64,000 bases of DNA from Streptomyces sp. cg36 (GTDB lineage Bacteria; Actinomycetota; Actinomycetes; Streptomycetales; Streptomycetaceae), in contig NZ_CP163520.1 of NCBI RefSeq assembly GCF_041080675.1, positions 1,860,001-1,924,000 of the forward strand, written 5' to 3'. The position numbers were made by a program, and so were the translations under genes. Positions 1-8,712 of this stretch are shown here, piece by piece; the stretch's first letter is position 1, and each line of letters starts with the position of its first letter. The notes beneath the pieces were generated by a model. That model saw only the letters and a list, made by a program, of their open reading frames with translations, searched no databases and had not been told where the DNA came from.

Positions 1-1
1 G

Positions 2-853
2 GTCGACCCGGACCCGCGCCAGATCTGGTACCGCAACAACCTCGACCAGTCACTGGCGTTCGAGAGCCGCTGGGAGGACTTCCGCGCCTGGGTCGCCCGC
101 CACGACGGGGTCTACCACCTGGGCACCAGCGCCGAGCAGGTCCTGGAGAACTTCGAGAAGGTGCGCGCCCGGCTCGCCGAGGAGCCTGCCGGCGGCACGG
201 TCGGCCCGGCCCAGCTCCAGGCCGCCTTCCTCAAGGCCGGGTACTACGACGACTACTGGGCGATGCGGGCGACCGCGCTCTCGGCCTACCTCAAGGGCGA
301 CCCCAAGCCGCTGATCGCCCAGGCGGCGCCGCGGCCGGAGGCCGCGAAGGACGACGAGAACGGGAACGCCGTCTACACGGCGGTCGAGTGCAACGACGCG
401 CCCTGGCCGACGGAGTGGTCCACCTGGGACCGGGACAACACCGAGCTCGCGGCGATCGCGCCGTTCGAGACCTGGGACAACGCCTGGATGAACCTGCCGT
501 GCGCCTACTGGCCGGCGCCCCGGCAGAAGCCGCTGGACGTGGGGGTGCACCCCGGTGAGCTGCCGCCGACGCTGATCCTGGCGGCCGAGCGGGACGCGGC
601 GACGCCGTACCCGGGGGCGCTGGAGCTCCAGCGCAGACTGCCGGGGGCGGCCCTGGTGACCGAGAAGGACGCCGGTACGCACGGCATCGGCGGCGGCCCC
701 AACGGCTGCGTCAACCACTATCTGGAGAACTACCTGCTGTACGGACGGACGCCGGTGCGGCGCGCGACGTGCGCGCCGCACCCGGAGCCGAACCCGGTGT
801 CGCTGGACGAGCGGTCGGCGCCCAGGGCTGGGCTGCGGCCGTCCGCTCTCTGA
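2..853 (+). CDS. TAP-like alpha/beta hydrolase, C-terminal part (5' end outside window)
   Basis: The reading frame is open from base 2, so only the last 283 residues are present. The sequence resembles the C-terminal half of Streptomyces secreted tripeptidyl aminopeptidases and related SlpD/SlpE-type hydrolases. It has the region after the lid, then 'LILAAERDAATPY' carrying the likely catalytic Asp and 'DAGTHGIGG' carrying the likely catalytic His. The Ser nucleophile and any signal peptide lie upstream of the window. By family, these enzymes cleave short N-terminal peptides from proteins outside the cell; the exact substrate cannot be read here. The gene converges on hemQ and is separated from it by a hairpin terminator. 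Confidence 0.8.
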   Translation, partial: VDPDPRQIWYRNNLDQSLAFESRWEDFRAWVARHDGVYHLGTSAEQVLENFEKVRARLAEEPAGGTVGPAQLQAAFLKAGYYDDYWAMRATALSAYLKGDPKPLIAQAAPRPEAAKDDENGNAVYTAVECNDAPWPTEWSTWDRDNTELAAIAPFETWDNAWMNLPCAYWPAPRQKPLDVGVHPGELPPTLILAAERDAATPYPGALELQRRLPGAALVTEKDAGTHGIGGGPNGCVNHYLENYLLYGRTPVRRATCAPHPEPNPVSLDERSAPRAGLRPSAL

Positions 854-874
854 TCTTCCGGGTCAGGGGTGGAT

Positions 875-899
875 CCGGGCCCGCTCACGACGGGCCCGG
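875..899. terminator. Bidirectional hairpin between convergent hydrolase and hemQ
   Basis: A perfect 9-bp stem CCGGGCCCG / CGGGCCCGG with a 7-nt loop lies in the 74-bp gap between two convergent stop codons. No U-run follows, which is usual for Streptomyces. Confidence 0.65.
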
Positions 900-927
900 C
901 CACCGGGCATACGGGGTGGGGCGGCCG

Positions 928-1641
928 TCAGGCCAGGCCGTCCACCAGGTCCGCGACCGACTTGCGGCGGCCCGTGTAGAACGGGACCTCCTCGCGGACG
1001 TGCATCCGCGCCTCGGAGGCGCGCAGATGACGCATCAGGTCGACGATGCGGTGCAGCTCGTCGGCCTCGAAGGCCAGCAGCCACTCGTAGTCGCCGAGCG
1101 AGAACGAGGCGACCGTGTTGGCGCGCACGTCCGGGTAGCCGCGGGCCATCTTGCCGTGGTCGGCGAGCATCCGGCGGCGGTCCTCGTCGGGCAGCAGGTA
1201 CCAGTCGTAGCTGCGCACGAAGGGGTAGACCGACACGTAGTCGCGCGCCTGCTCGTCGGCGAGGAACGCCGGGATGTGCGACTTGTTGAACTCGGCGGGG
1301 CGGTGCAGCGCCATGTTCGACCAGACCGGCTCCAGGGCGCGGCCCAGCTTGGTGCGGCGGAAGAGGTTGTACGCGGTCTGGAGCTCGTCGGCCGTCTCCG
1401 CGTGCCACCAGATCATGAGGTCGGCGTCGGCCCGCAGCCCGGACAGGTCGTAGGTGCCGCGGACGGTGATGTCCTTGGCGGCGAGCTGGTCGAACAGCTC
1501 CTGGACCTCGTCGGCGAAGCCGGTGCGGTCCTCGGGCAGCACGTCGCGCAGCTTGAAGACGGACCACAGCGTGTAGCGGATGACCTCGTTGAGGTCCTTC
1601 GCCTTCTTGCCTGCGTTCGGGATCTTTTCCGGTGCACTCAT
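928..1641 (-). CDS. hemQ: Coproheme decarboxylase HemQ/ChdC
   Basis: This 237-residue protein matches actinobacterial HemQ (chlorite-dismutase fold). In the coproporphyrin-dependent heme pathway of Gram-positive bacteria it removes two propionate carboxylates from coproheme to give heme b. Visible family marks are the '[12 protein letters not shown]' segment with the conserved Tyr and the '[13 protein letters not shown]' segment with the proximal heme His. I chose ATG 1641, four bases after the stop of the upstream cgoX-like gene. A GTG at 1662 would overlap that gene by 17 bases. The ribosome site is weak, so translation is probably coupled to the upstream gene. The two form an operon for the last steps of heme synthesis. 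Confidence 0.92.
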   Translation of the reverse strand: MSAPEKIPNAGKKAKDLNEVIRYTLWSVFKLRDVLPEDRTGFADEVQELFDQLAAKDITVRGTYDLSGLRADADLMIWWHAETADELQTAYNLFRRTKLGRALEPVWSNMALHRPAEFNKSHIPAFLADEQARDYVSVYPFVRSYDWYLLPDEDRRRMLADHGKMARGYPDVRANTVASFSLGDYEWLLAFEADELHRIVDLMRHLRASEARMHVREEVPFYTGRRKSVADLVDGLA

Positions 1642-1645
1642 GAGG

Positions 1646-3094
1646 CTATTGTCCCGCGTCACGCTGAGTGTTCTGCGCCAGGGTCGACGTGGCGATGATC
1701 TCGTCCGCCGCGCGCCGGGCTCCCGCGATGCACGCGGGGATGCCGACCCCGTCGTAGGCGGCGCCGCAGACCCGCAGTCCGGGCAGCTCCGCGACGGCCG
1801 CGCGCACCCGCGCCACGCGCGCGAGGTGGCCCACCGGGTACTGCGGCAGCCCGCCGATCCACCGGGTCACCTCGCTCGCCACCGGCCGCGCCGACAGGCC
1901 CACCGCGTCCCGGAGGTCGCCCAGGGAGAGCTTCACCAGATCGGCGTCGTCGCGCTCCAGGTGCTCCTCCTCGCCGTACCGCCCGATCGAGGTGCGCAGC
2001 ACGAACAGGTCCGGCGAGCGGTCGGTGACCCACTGCCACTTGTACGAGGAGAACGTGGACGCCTTGATGGTGCGGCCGTCCACGGACGGCACCAGGAAGC
2101 CGGAGCCGCGCTCCAGACCCGCCAGGTCCGCGCGCCGGAAGGCCATGGTGACCAGCGCCATCGACGCGTACTCCACGGAGGCGAGCTCGGCGGAGGCGGC
2201 CGGGGCCTCGGCGGCGAGCAGCGCGGAGGCGGACCAGGCGGGGGACGCCAGCACCACGCCGTCCGCGTCGATCACCGGGTGCTCGGCGCTGTCCGTGCGC
2301 AGCCGCCAGCCGTCCGCCGTACGGGTCAGGGCGAGCACCGGCGTCTCCGTCCGGATCACACCGCCGAGGGCGCGCACCGCGTCGGCGACGGCGGGCGGCA
2401 GACCGCCCACGCCGCCCTCCAGGCCCACGAAGACGGGGCCCTCCGGCTGGGGCGCGGCGGCGGCCCGCTCCTGGAGCGCGCGCACCCCGTCGAGCAGGGA
2501 GGGGTTGGCGCGCGCGGCCTCGAAGAGCTGGGGCACGGCGGCCCGCATCGAGATCTTGTAGGCGTCGCCCGCGTACACCCCGCCGAGCAGCGGCTCCACC
2601 AGGCGGTCGACGACCTCGCGGCCCAGGCGGGCGGCGACGAACTCACCGACGCCGACGTCCTCGCCGAGCTCGGTCGGCGCCAGCTCCCGGTCCCGGCCCA
2701 GACGGGCCAGGCCCTCGGCGGAGAGGATGCCGGAGAGGGCGGCCGGGTCCGCCGGGACGCCCATCACATGGCCCTTGGGCATCGGCCGCAGCTCGCCCCG
2801 GGTCCAGATCGCGGCGGTCGCCGCGGGCGGCACCAGCGCGTCGCCGAGCCCCACTTCGCGCGCGAGGCCGACCGCTTCGGGGCGGCGGGCCAGCATCGAC
2901 TCGGCGCCCAGGTCCACGCGCGCGCCGCCGACCTCGCCCGCGAGCAGCTTGCCGCCGACCCGGTCGGTGGCCTCCAGGACGGTCACGCGCGCGCCCGCGC
3001 CCAGCAGTCGGTGGGCCGCGGCCAGGCCGGAGATCCCGCCGCCGACGACGACTACGTGCGGTGGCGCTGCGACGGTGTTGTCCGCGATGTCCAT
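1646..3094 (-). CDS. hemY: Coproporphyrinogen III / protoporphyrinogen oxidase
   Basis: A 482-residue FAD-dependent oxidase of the HemY/CgoX family. The N-terminal '[17 protein letters not shown]' is the dinucleotide-binding GxGxxG motif. The C-terminal '[25 protein letters not shown]' is the second FAD-contact segment typical of the family. In actinobacteria it oxidises coproporphyrinogen III to coproporphyrin III using oxygen, and the product goes through CpfC and HemQ. It lies four bases upstream of hemQ, so the two are cotranscribed. CgoX (coproporphyrinogen oxidase) is the more precise name if the coproporphyrin pathway applies, as the adjacent hemQ implies. Start at ATG 3094; its GGAG is only two bases away, so the true start could differ slightly. 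Confidence 0.92.
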   Translation of the reverse strand: MDIADNTVAAPPHVVVVGGGISGLAAAHRLLGAGARVTVLEATDRVGGKLLAGEVGGARVDLGAESMLARRPEAVGLAREVGLGDALVPPAATAAIWTRGELRPMPKGHVMGVPADPAALSGILSAEGLARLGRDRELAPTELGEDVGVGEFVAARLGREVVDRLVEPLLGGVYAGDAYKISMRAAVPQLFEAARANPSLLDGVRALQERAAAAPQPEGPVFVGLEGGVGGLPPAVADAVRALGGVIRTETPVLALTRTADGWRLRTDSAEHPVIDADGVVLASPAWSASALLAAEAPAASAELASVEYASMALVTMAFRRADLAGLERGSGFLVPSVDGRTIKASTFSSYKWQWVTDRSPDLFVLRTSIGRYGEEEHLERDDADLVKLSLGDLRDAVGLSARPVASEVTRWIGGLPQYPVGHLARVARVRAAVAELPGLRVCGAAYDGVGIPACIAGARRAADEIIATSTLAQNTQRDAGQ

Positions 3095-3247
3095 GGCTCC
3101 ACTGTCTCAGACGCCACCGACAGCCCCGCGCCGAGCCCGGACCGAGGCCGGACCGTCACCACTTCGGGACCGGGAACCGGCAACCCGCCCCCGCGCCCCG
3201 CCCGTCGAACCGGCACCACGAACCGACGCACCTGTGAGGGAGCAGAC

Positions 3248-4240
3248 ATGCGTGTACGACGTACGGCCGGACGCCGTCCCGCGGCAGCGCTCGGCGCCGT
3301 TCTCCTGGCCGCCTCGCTGACGGTCGCGGGGTGCAGCGCGGGCGGGAGCACCACCGCCGAGAAGGGCAGGGCGGCGCCCGCGGGGAGCGCCGCCCCCGGC
3401 GGCTCCGGTGCCTCCGGCAAGGCGCCCGCCGCCCCGGCGGGCGGCGCCGCGGGCAGGGCGGCCCAGCCCGTGCCGTCCGGCGCGGTCCACATCGTGCGGA
3501 CCGCCGAACTCGGCGTCGAGGTACCGGACGTGGCCCGCGCGCTGGACGCCGCCCGCACGGCCTCCACGGCCGCGGGCGGCTTCGTCGGCAGTGAGGACAC
3601 CGTGCGCGACGAGCACGGCCGGGTCACCTCGCACGCGGTCCTGCGCGTCCCGGAGGACCGCTACGACGGGGTCCTCGCGGCGCTTTCGGGGGCGGGGAAG
3701 GTGCGGGAGCGCCGGGCGAGCGCACAGGACGTCACCGACCAGGTGGTCGACGTGGAGAGCCGGATCACCACCCAGCGCGCCAGCATCGCGCGCGTGCGCG
3801 CGTTGATGGACCGGGCGGGCGGGCTCTCCGACGTGGTCGCGCTGGAGGGCGAACTGAGCCACCGCCAGGCCGACTTGGACTCCCTGCTGGCCCAGCGGGC
3901 CTCGCTCCAGGACCGCACGAGCCTCGCCACCATCACCCTCACCCTGGTCGGCAAGGGCGCGCCGCAGAAGGACGACGGCGGCCCCGGTGTGCTGGACGCG
4001 TTCGCCGGCGGCTGGCGCGCCTTCGTCGGCGCCGCCCGCTGGACGGTGATCGTGCTGGGCGCGGTGGCCCCCTTCGCGGGTGCGACGGCCGCCGGGTACG
4101 CGCTGTGGCGGCTGGTGGTGCGCGCCAGGAAGGCCCGCCGGGCGGCCGGGACCGGCACGGCCGCCGGTGCCCCGGACGTGTCGGGGAATTCCGCGCCGCC
4201 CTCGTACGTATCTTCAGCGGGGGAGCACGGGAGCGACTGA
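3248..4240 (+). CDS. DUF4349 lipoprotein
   Basis: The start is ATG 3248, preceded by GAGGGAG; in-frame sequence further upstream is antisense to hemY. The 330-residue product has a signal peptide ending in a lipobox around 'LTVAGC', then a long Ala/Gly/Pro-rich linker. A DUF4349 region follows, beginning near 'IVRTAELGVEVPDVARALDAAR', with a central coiled-coil-like part around 'SIARVRALMDRAGGLSDVVALEGELSHRQADLDSL'. A C-terminal membrane helix near 'VIVLGAVAPFAGATAAG' and a basic tail end the protein. It is thus tethered at both ends, by lipid and by helix. The family function is unknown. It is divergent from cgoX/hemY and 14 bases upstream of a flavoprotein gene, probably in one transcript. 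Confidence 0.82.
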   Translation: MRVRRTAGRRPAAALGAVLLAASLTVAGCSAGGSTTAEKGRAAPAGSAAPGGSGASGKAPAAPAGGAAGRAAQPVPSGAVHIVRTAELGVEVPDVARALDAARTASTAAGGFVGSEDTVRDEHGRVTSHAVLRVPEDRYDGVLAALSGAGKVRERRASAQDVTDQVVDVESRITTQRASIARVRALMDRAGGLSDVVALEGELSHRQADLDSLLAQRASLQDRTSLATITLTLVGKGAPQKDDGGPGVLDAFAGGWRAFVGAARWTVIVLGAVAPFAGATAAGYALWRLVVRARKARRAAGTGTAAGAPDVSGNSAPPSYVSSAGEHGSD

Positions 4241-4254
4241 GCGAGGGGTGCGGC

Positions 4255-5634
4255 ATGGCGGCGGAACGACTGGTGGTCATCGGGGGCGACGCGACGGGGA
4301 TGTCCGCCGCGTCGCAGGCCCGCCGGCTCAAGGGGCCGGACGAGCTGGAGATCGTGGCGTTCGAGCGCGGCGGCTTCACCTCGTTCTCCGCCTGCGGCAT
4401 TCCGTACTGGGTGGGCGGCGAGGTGCCCGAGCGGGACGACCTGATCGCCCGGACGCCCGAGGAGCACCGCGAGCGCGGCATCGACCTGCGGATGCGCACC
4501 GAGGTGCGCGAGATCGACCCGGCCGGGCGCCGGGTGCGCGCCCGTGACCTGGAGTCCGGCGAGGAGTCCTGGACGGCGTACGACAAGCTCGTGATCGCCA
4601 CCGGCGCCCGGCCCGTCCGGCCGCAGCTGCCGGGCATCGACGCGCCGGGCGTCCACGGGGTGCAGACCCTGGACGACGGCCAGGCGCTGCTCGACACGCT
4701 GGCGGCTGCGTCCGGGCGCCGCGCGGTGATCGTGGGCGCGGGCTACATCGGCGTGGAGATGGCCGAGGCGCTGCTGCGCCGCGGTTACGAGGTGACGGTG
4801 GTGACCCGGGGCGCTGAGCCGATGTCCACGCTCGACCCGGACATGGGCCGCCTCGTCCACGAGGCGATGGACGGCCTGGGCATCACCACGGTGACCGGCG
4901 CCGAGGTCACCGGGATCCGCACCGGTGAGGACGGCCGGGCGCGGGCGGTCGTGACCCGGGACGCCGAGTACCCGGCGGACGTGGTGGTCCTCGGCATCGG
5001 CGTGGAGCCGCGCACCGAGCTGGCGCGCGCGGCCGGGCTGCCGCTGGGCGAGCACGGCGGGCTGCTCACCGACCTCGCGATGCGGGTCCGCGGCCACGAC
5101 GACATCTGGGCGGGCGGCGACTGTGTGGAGGTCCTGGACCTGGTCTCGGGGCGCGAGCGGCACATCGCGCTCGGCACCCACGCCAACAAGCACGGCCAGA
5201 TCATCGGCTCGGGCGTCGGCGGCGGCTACGCGACCTTCCCCGGCGTGGTGGGCACGGCGGTGAGCAAGGTCTGCGACCTGGAGATCGCCCGTACGGGGCT
5301 GCGCGAGCGGGAGGCGCGCGCGGCGGGCATCCAGTTCGTGACGGCCACCATCGAGTCCACCAACAGCGCCGGGTACTACCCGGGGGCGGCCCTGATGACG
5401 GTGAAGATGCTGGCCGAGCGGCGCACCGGACGGCTGCTCGGGGTGCAGATCGTCGGCCGCGAGGGCGCCGCCAAGCGCGTCGACATCGCGGCGGTGGCGC
5501 TGACGGCGGGGATGACGGTGGAGCAGGTGGTCACCCTGGACCTGGGGTACGCACCGCCGTTCTCGCCGGTGTGGGACCCGGTCCTGGTCGCCGCCCGCAA
5601 GGCCGTGTCGGCGGTGCGGGCGGCGGGGAACTAG
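4255..5634 (+). CDS. FAD-dependent pyridine nucleotide-disulfide oxidoreductase, CoA-disulfide-reductase-like
   Basis: The start is ATG 4255, after GAGGGG. The 459-residue protein has an N-terminal FAD motif 'VVIGGDATGMSAASQARRL', then 'SFSACGIPYW' with a single redox Cys (Cys47), a middle NAD(P) motif 'AVIVGAGYIGVEMAEAL', the FAD segment 'DIWAGGDCVE', and a C-terminal dimerisation domain. The single-Cys SxxxCGxPY pattern is that of CoA-disulfide reductase, NADH oxidase and NADH peroxidase. Actinobacteria use mycothiol rather than CoA as main thiol, so the physiological acceptor is unclear. It sits directly behind the DUF4349 lipoprotein and converges on hemE. Confidence 0.85.
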   Translation: MAAERLVVIGGDATGMSAASQARRLKGPDELEIVAFERGGFTSFSACGIPYWVGGEVPERDDLIARTPEEHRERGIDLRMRTEVREIDPAGRRVRARDLESGEESWTAYDKLVIATGARPVRPQLPGIDAPGVHGVQTLDDGQALLDTLAAASGRRAVIVGAGYIGVEMAEALLRRGYEVTVVTRGAEPMSTLDPDMGRLVHEAMDGLGITTVTGAEVTGIRTGEDGRARAVVTRDAEYPADVVVLGIGVEPRTELARAAGLPLGEHGGLLTDLAMRVRGHDDIWAGGDCVEVLDLVSGRERHIALGTHANKHGQIIGSGVGGGYATFPGVVGTAVSKVCDLEIARTGLREREARAAGIQFVTATIESTNSAGYYPGAALMTVKMLAERRTGRLLGVQIVGREGAAKRVDIAAVALTAGMTVEQVVTLDLGYAPPFSPVWDPVLVAARKAVSAVRAAGN

Positions 5635-5636
5635 CT

Positions 5637-5655
5637 CCGCGCGCGGGGCGCGCGG
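5637..5655. terminator. Short GC hairpin between convergent flavoprotein gene and hemE
   Basis: A 7-bp stem CCGCGCG / CGCGCGG with a 5-nt loop fills the 22-bp gap between the convergent stop codons. It is small but well placed. Confidence 0.45.
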
Positions 5656-5656
5656 G

Positions 5657-6721
5657 TCAGCGCGCGGTCCGCGTGTGGACGAAGTCCACCAGGCGGGTCA
5701 GCGCGTCCGGGTCCGTCGTCGGCAGGACGCCGTGGCCCAGGTTGAAGACATGGCCCTCCAGGCCCGCCGCGGCGTCCAGGACCTCGCGGGTCTTCTCCTC
5801 GACCGCCTCGGTCGTCGAGAAGAGCACCGCGGGGTCCAGGTTGCCCTGGAGCGCCTTGCCGGGGCCGACCCGGCGGGCGGCCTCGTCGAGCGGGACGCGC
5901 CAGTCGACGCCGACGACGTCCGCCCCGGCCTCGCCCATCAGGCCGAGGAGCTCGCCGGTGCCGACGCCGAAGTGGATGCGCGGCACGCCGTACTTCTCGA
6001 CCTCGCGGAACACCTTCGCGGAGGCGGGCATCACCGAGCGGCGGTAGTCGGCGGGGGCCAGCGCGCCGACCCAGGAGTCGAAGAGCTGGACGGCGGAGGC
6101 ACCGGCCTCGATCTGCACCTTCAGGAAGGCGCCGGTGATGTCGGCGAGGCGGTCGAGCAGGTCGGCCCACAGCTGCGGGTCGCCGTACATCAGCGCCTTG
6201 GTGTGCTCGTGGTTGCGGGACGGCCCGCCCTCCACGAGATAGCTCGCCAGGGTGAAGGGCGCGCCCGCGAAGCCGATCAGCGGGGTCTCGCCGAGCTCGG
6301 CGGTCAGCATGCCGATCGCCTCGGTGACGTAGTGGACGTCCTCGGGGGTCAGGTCGCGCAGCCGGTCGAGGTCGGCGCGGGTGCGGATCGGCTCGGCGAC
6401 GACCGGGCCGACGCCGGGCTTGATGTCGAGGTCGAGGCCGATGGCCTTGAGCGGCACCACGATGTCGCTGAAGTAGATGGCCGCGTCCACCTTGTGACGG
6501 CGCACCGGCTGGAGCGTGATCTCGGTGACCAGCTCGGGCCGCATGCACGACTCCAGCATGGGGACGCCCTCGCGCACCTTCAGGTACTCGGGGAGCGAGC
6601 GCCCCGCCTGCCGCATGAACCAGACCGGCGTGTGCGGCACCGGCTCGCGGCGGCACGCCTTCAGGAAGGCGGAGTCATAGGTCTGTGTCGGCGGGCCCGA
6701 AGGGCGTTCGTTGGCGTTCAC
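5657..6721 (-). CDS. hemE: Uroporphyrinogen III decarboxylase
   Basis: This 354-residue protein is a clear HemE. It decarboxylates the four acetate side chains of uroporphyrinogen III to give coproporphyrinogen III in the cytoplasm. Family motifs are '[19 protein letters not shown]' near the N terminus (substrate-binding Arg), '[17 protein letters not shown]' with the catalytic Asp, '[16 protein letters not shown]', '[10 protein letters not shown]' with the C-terminal His. The start is GTG 6721. It faces away from the DUF3000 gene. Together with the cgoX-like gene and hemQ it accounts for three heme steps in 6 kb, though it is not in one operon with them. Confidence 0.96.
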   Translation of the reverse strand: MNANERPSGPPTQTYDSAFLKACRREPVPHTPVWFMRQAGRSLPEYLKVREGVPMLESCMRPELVTEITLQPVRRHKVDAAIYFSDIVVPLKAIGLDLDIKPGVGPVVAEPIRTRADLDRLRDLTPEDVHYVTEAIGMLTAELGETPLIGFAGAPFTLASYLVEGGPSRNHEHTKALMYGDPQLWADLLDRLADITGAFLKVQIEAGASAVQLFDSWVGALAPADYRRSVMPASAKVFREVEKYGVPRIHFGVGTGELLGLMGEAGADVVGVDWRVPLDEAARRVGPGKALQGNLDPAVLFSTTEAVEEKTREVLDAAAGLEGHVFNLGHGVLPTTDPDALTRLVDFVHTRTAR

Positions 6722-6812
6722 GCCCAGAATCTTCGCACGGACGGCGAAGCCGTCGCCCGGGCCCGGGTGTCCCTACCGGCGCCGGGCGCCCGTTCCGCCT
6801 AGTCTTCCCCGC

Positions 6813-7457
6813 ATGGCTGCCGCTCAGGGACGAACTTCGGATGGCGCCGGCGGCACGGGCGGTGCCGCCGGCAGGACCGTTCCGCTCGCCTTCCGCCAGT
6901 CGGTGGACGCCCTGCGGGGGGCGCGGCTGCGCCCCGAGATCGAGGTCGAGCCGACCAGGGCGCCGCAGCGCCTGGCGCCGCACGCGTACGCGCTGGAGGC
7001 GGCGGTCGTCGAGGACGACCAGGACCTCGCGGACGGCCGGCTGGTGCTGCTGCACGACCCGGCCGGGCACGACGCCTGGCAGGGAACGTTCCGCCTGGTC
7101 ACCCTCGTACGGGCGGAGCTGGAGCCGGAGATGGCGGCGGACCCGCTGCTGCCCGAGGTCTGCTGGTCGTGGCTGACGGGCGCGCTGGAGGCGCGGGGGC
7201 TCTCGTACGGGGAGGCGAGCGGCACGGTGACGCGCGCGGGCTCGTACTACTTCGGCGGGCTCTCGCAGCGGCTGCCCGCCACCCAGATCGAGATCCGGGC
7301 CTCCTGGACCCCGCGCGAGGGGCACGGCGGGGTGCCGGACGCGGCGGCGCACCTGGCGGCCTGGTGCGATCTGCTGTGCCAGGTGGCGGGGCTGCCGCCG
7401 GCGCCGTCGGCCGACGCCGGGATCGTCACGCTGCCGCAGCGCAGGGACCCGCGCTAG
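6813..7457 (+). CDS. DUF3000 family protein
   Basis: A 214-residue protein beginning at ATG 6813. The core from about residue 20 ('PLAFRQSVDALRGARLRPEIEVE') to the end matches the actinobacterial DUF3000 family, which is cytoplasmic and lacks signal or membrane segments. The first 20 residues are Gly/Ala-rich and variable. The function of the family is unknown. It is divergently placed against hemE with a 91-bp gap that must hold both promoters. From memory, this pairing with hemE, a response regulator and rnd is conserved in Streptomyces. Confidence 0.85.
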   Translation: MAAAQGRTSDGAGGTGGAAGRTVPLAFRQSVDALRGARLRPEIEVEPTRAPQRLAPHAYALEAAVVEDDQDLADGRLVLLHDPAGHDAWQGTFRLVTLVRAELEPEMAADPLLPEVCWSWLTGALEARGLSYGEASGTVTRAGSYYFGGLSQRLPATQIEIRASWTPREGHGGVPDAAAHLAAWCDLLCQVAGLPPAPSADAGIVTLPQRRDPR

Positions 7458-7936
7458 GGCGTGCCCGGCGGCTCCCGTCGGCTTCGGTCCCGCCGCGCTG
7501 TCACGCCCCGGGCGACATCCGAAGGACACGCCCTCACGCGTGCCCGGCGGCCCCCGTCCGGGACGGGGGCGTCGGCCGCGCCGCACGGCGGAGGCGGTTC
7601 GGCGGGGACCGGATCCGCACGACAGGCCCCGGGCGCCGCGCCGGAGCCGCTTCTCGCGCGCGGGCCGGCGGGGAAACCGCGCGACCGGCCCGCAGCCGCA
7701 CCCCCTGGAGGGGCATCGGCCGCCCGGGGGATTGGGGGCCGCGCCCCGAGGGGACTCGCCCGATCACTCCCCCCTCGACCACTTGTCCGAATTGCCCTAA
7801 ATGTTTCTCACCAAATCGTGATCATTCCCTAAAGGCGGGCGGGCAGGCTGCCGAAGAGGTCAGTGACCCTATCTGCACGGTTCGCCCCGGCTTCATCCCC
7901 GAGCCGGCCCCGTCCCGCACCTTCCCAGGAGGCCTG
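7458..7936. other. 479-bp gene-free stretch between DUF3000 gene and response regulator
   Basis: No convincing gene is seen. A 14-bp direct repeat GCGTGCCCGGCGGC occurs at 7459-7472 and 7538-7551. A compact hairpin at about 7551-7569 (CCCCCGTC / GACGGGGG) could end the DUF3000 transcript. A clearly AT-richer patch at about 7787-7832 is the likely promoter zone for the response regulator. That would leave a leader of roughly 100 bases. Confidence 0.5.
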
Positions 7937-8599
7937 GTGTCCGTTCTTCTTGAGCAGCCCGCAAGCCTGGTCGCCTACCGCCCGAACAAGCCGACGGCCA
8001 TGGTCGTCGTCGCCGATCCCCGAGTCCGCTCCACCGTCACCCGTCATCTGTGGGCCCTCGGAGTACGGGACGTCATCGAGGCGTCGTCCATCGCGGAGGC
8101 ACGTCCCCGCGTCGGCAATCCGCGCGACATCTGCGTTGCCGACGTCCATCTGCCCGACGGTTCCGGGCTCACCCTGCTGTCCGAGACCCGCGCGGCGGGC
8201 TGGCCCAACGGGCTGGCCCTGTCGGCCGCCGACGACATCGGCGCCGTGCGCAACGCCCTGGCGGGCGGTGTGAAGGGCTACGTCGTCACCGGCACGCGCA
8301 CCAACATCGGCCACCCCACCCGCCCCGGCGCCGCCCCCATCGGCGCCGCGGCGGCCCGTATGCACCGCCGCCCCCCGGGTGCCCCGAGCCACCCGGGCGG
8401 CTACCGCGAGCTCTCCGGGCGCGAGGTCGAGGTGCTGCGGCTGGTCGCCGAGGGCCAGTCCAACAAGGCCATCGGCGTCTCGATGGGGCTGTCCGCACTG
8501 ACCGTCAAGAGCCACCTCGCCCGGATCGCGCGCAAGCTCGGCACGGGCGACCGGGCGGGCATGGTGGCCGTCGCCCTGCGGACCGGAATCATCCACTGA
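7937..8599 (+). CDS. Orphan LuxR/NarL-type response regulator
   Basis: Start GTG 7937 is set by AGGAGG four bases upstream. The 220-residue product has a receiver domain (about residues 20-118), a Pro/Ala-rich linker and a LuxR-type HTH (about 155-215, 'LSGREVEVLRLVAEGQSNKAIGV'). Asp69 in 'VADVHLP' is the likely phospho-acceptor and Lys113 the conserved Lys. The acidic pocket near the N terminus has only one Asp (Asp27 in 'VVVADPRV') rather than the usual pair, so phosphorylation may be weak or absent. No sensor kinase gene is adjacent. A strong hairpin follows the stop, so the gene is monocistronic. Target genes cannot be told from the sequence. Confidence 0.88.
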   Translation: MSVLLEQPASLVAYRPNKPTAMVVVADPRVRSTVTRHLWALGVRDVIEASSIAEARPRVGNPRDICVADVHLPDGSGLTLLSETRAAGWPNGLALSAADDIGAVRNALAGGVKGYVVTGTRTNIGHPTRPGAAPIGAAAARMHRRPPGAPSHPGGYRELSGREVEVLRLVAEGQSNKAIGVSMGLSALTVKSHLARIARKLGTGDRAGMVAVALRTGIIH

Positions 8600-8651
8600 C
8601 CCACGGGTACCGGGGGGCATGCTCCCCCCGCTGAGCTCCGTGCGCCCCTCG

Positions 8652-8687
8652 CGCGCCCGTCGACGGAACGTTCCGTCGACGGGCGCG
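8652..8687. terminator. 36-bp perfect palindrome after response regulator gene
   Basis: Both 18-base arms are exact inverse complements around the centre AACGTT at 8667-8672. It lies 52 bases after the response regulator stop and just before the rnd promoter, so a terminator role is most likely. It could also bind a dimeric protein. Confidence 0.65.
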
Positions 8688-8712
8688 GCATATACACAAG
8701 TACCCTTGACAG

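Noticed and set aside
1580..3247. Long open frame upstream of and in frame with the DUF4349 gene
   Set aside because: It is antisense to the cgoX/hemY-like gene and part of hemQ; the true start at 3248 has a ribosome site and a signal peptide.
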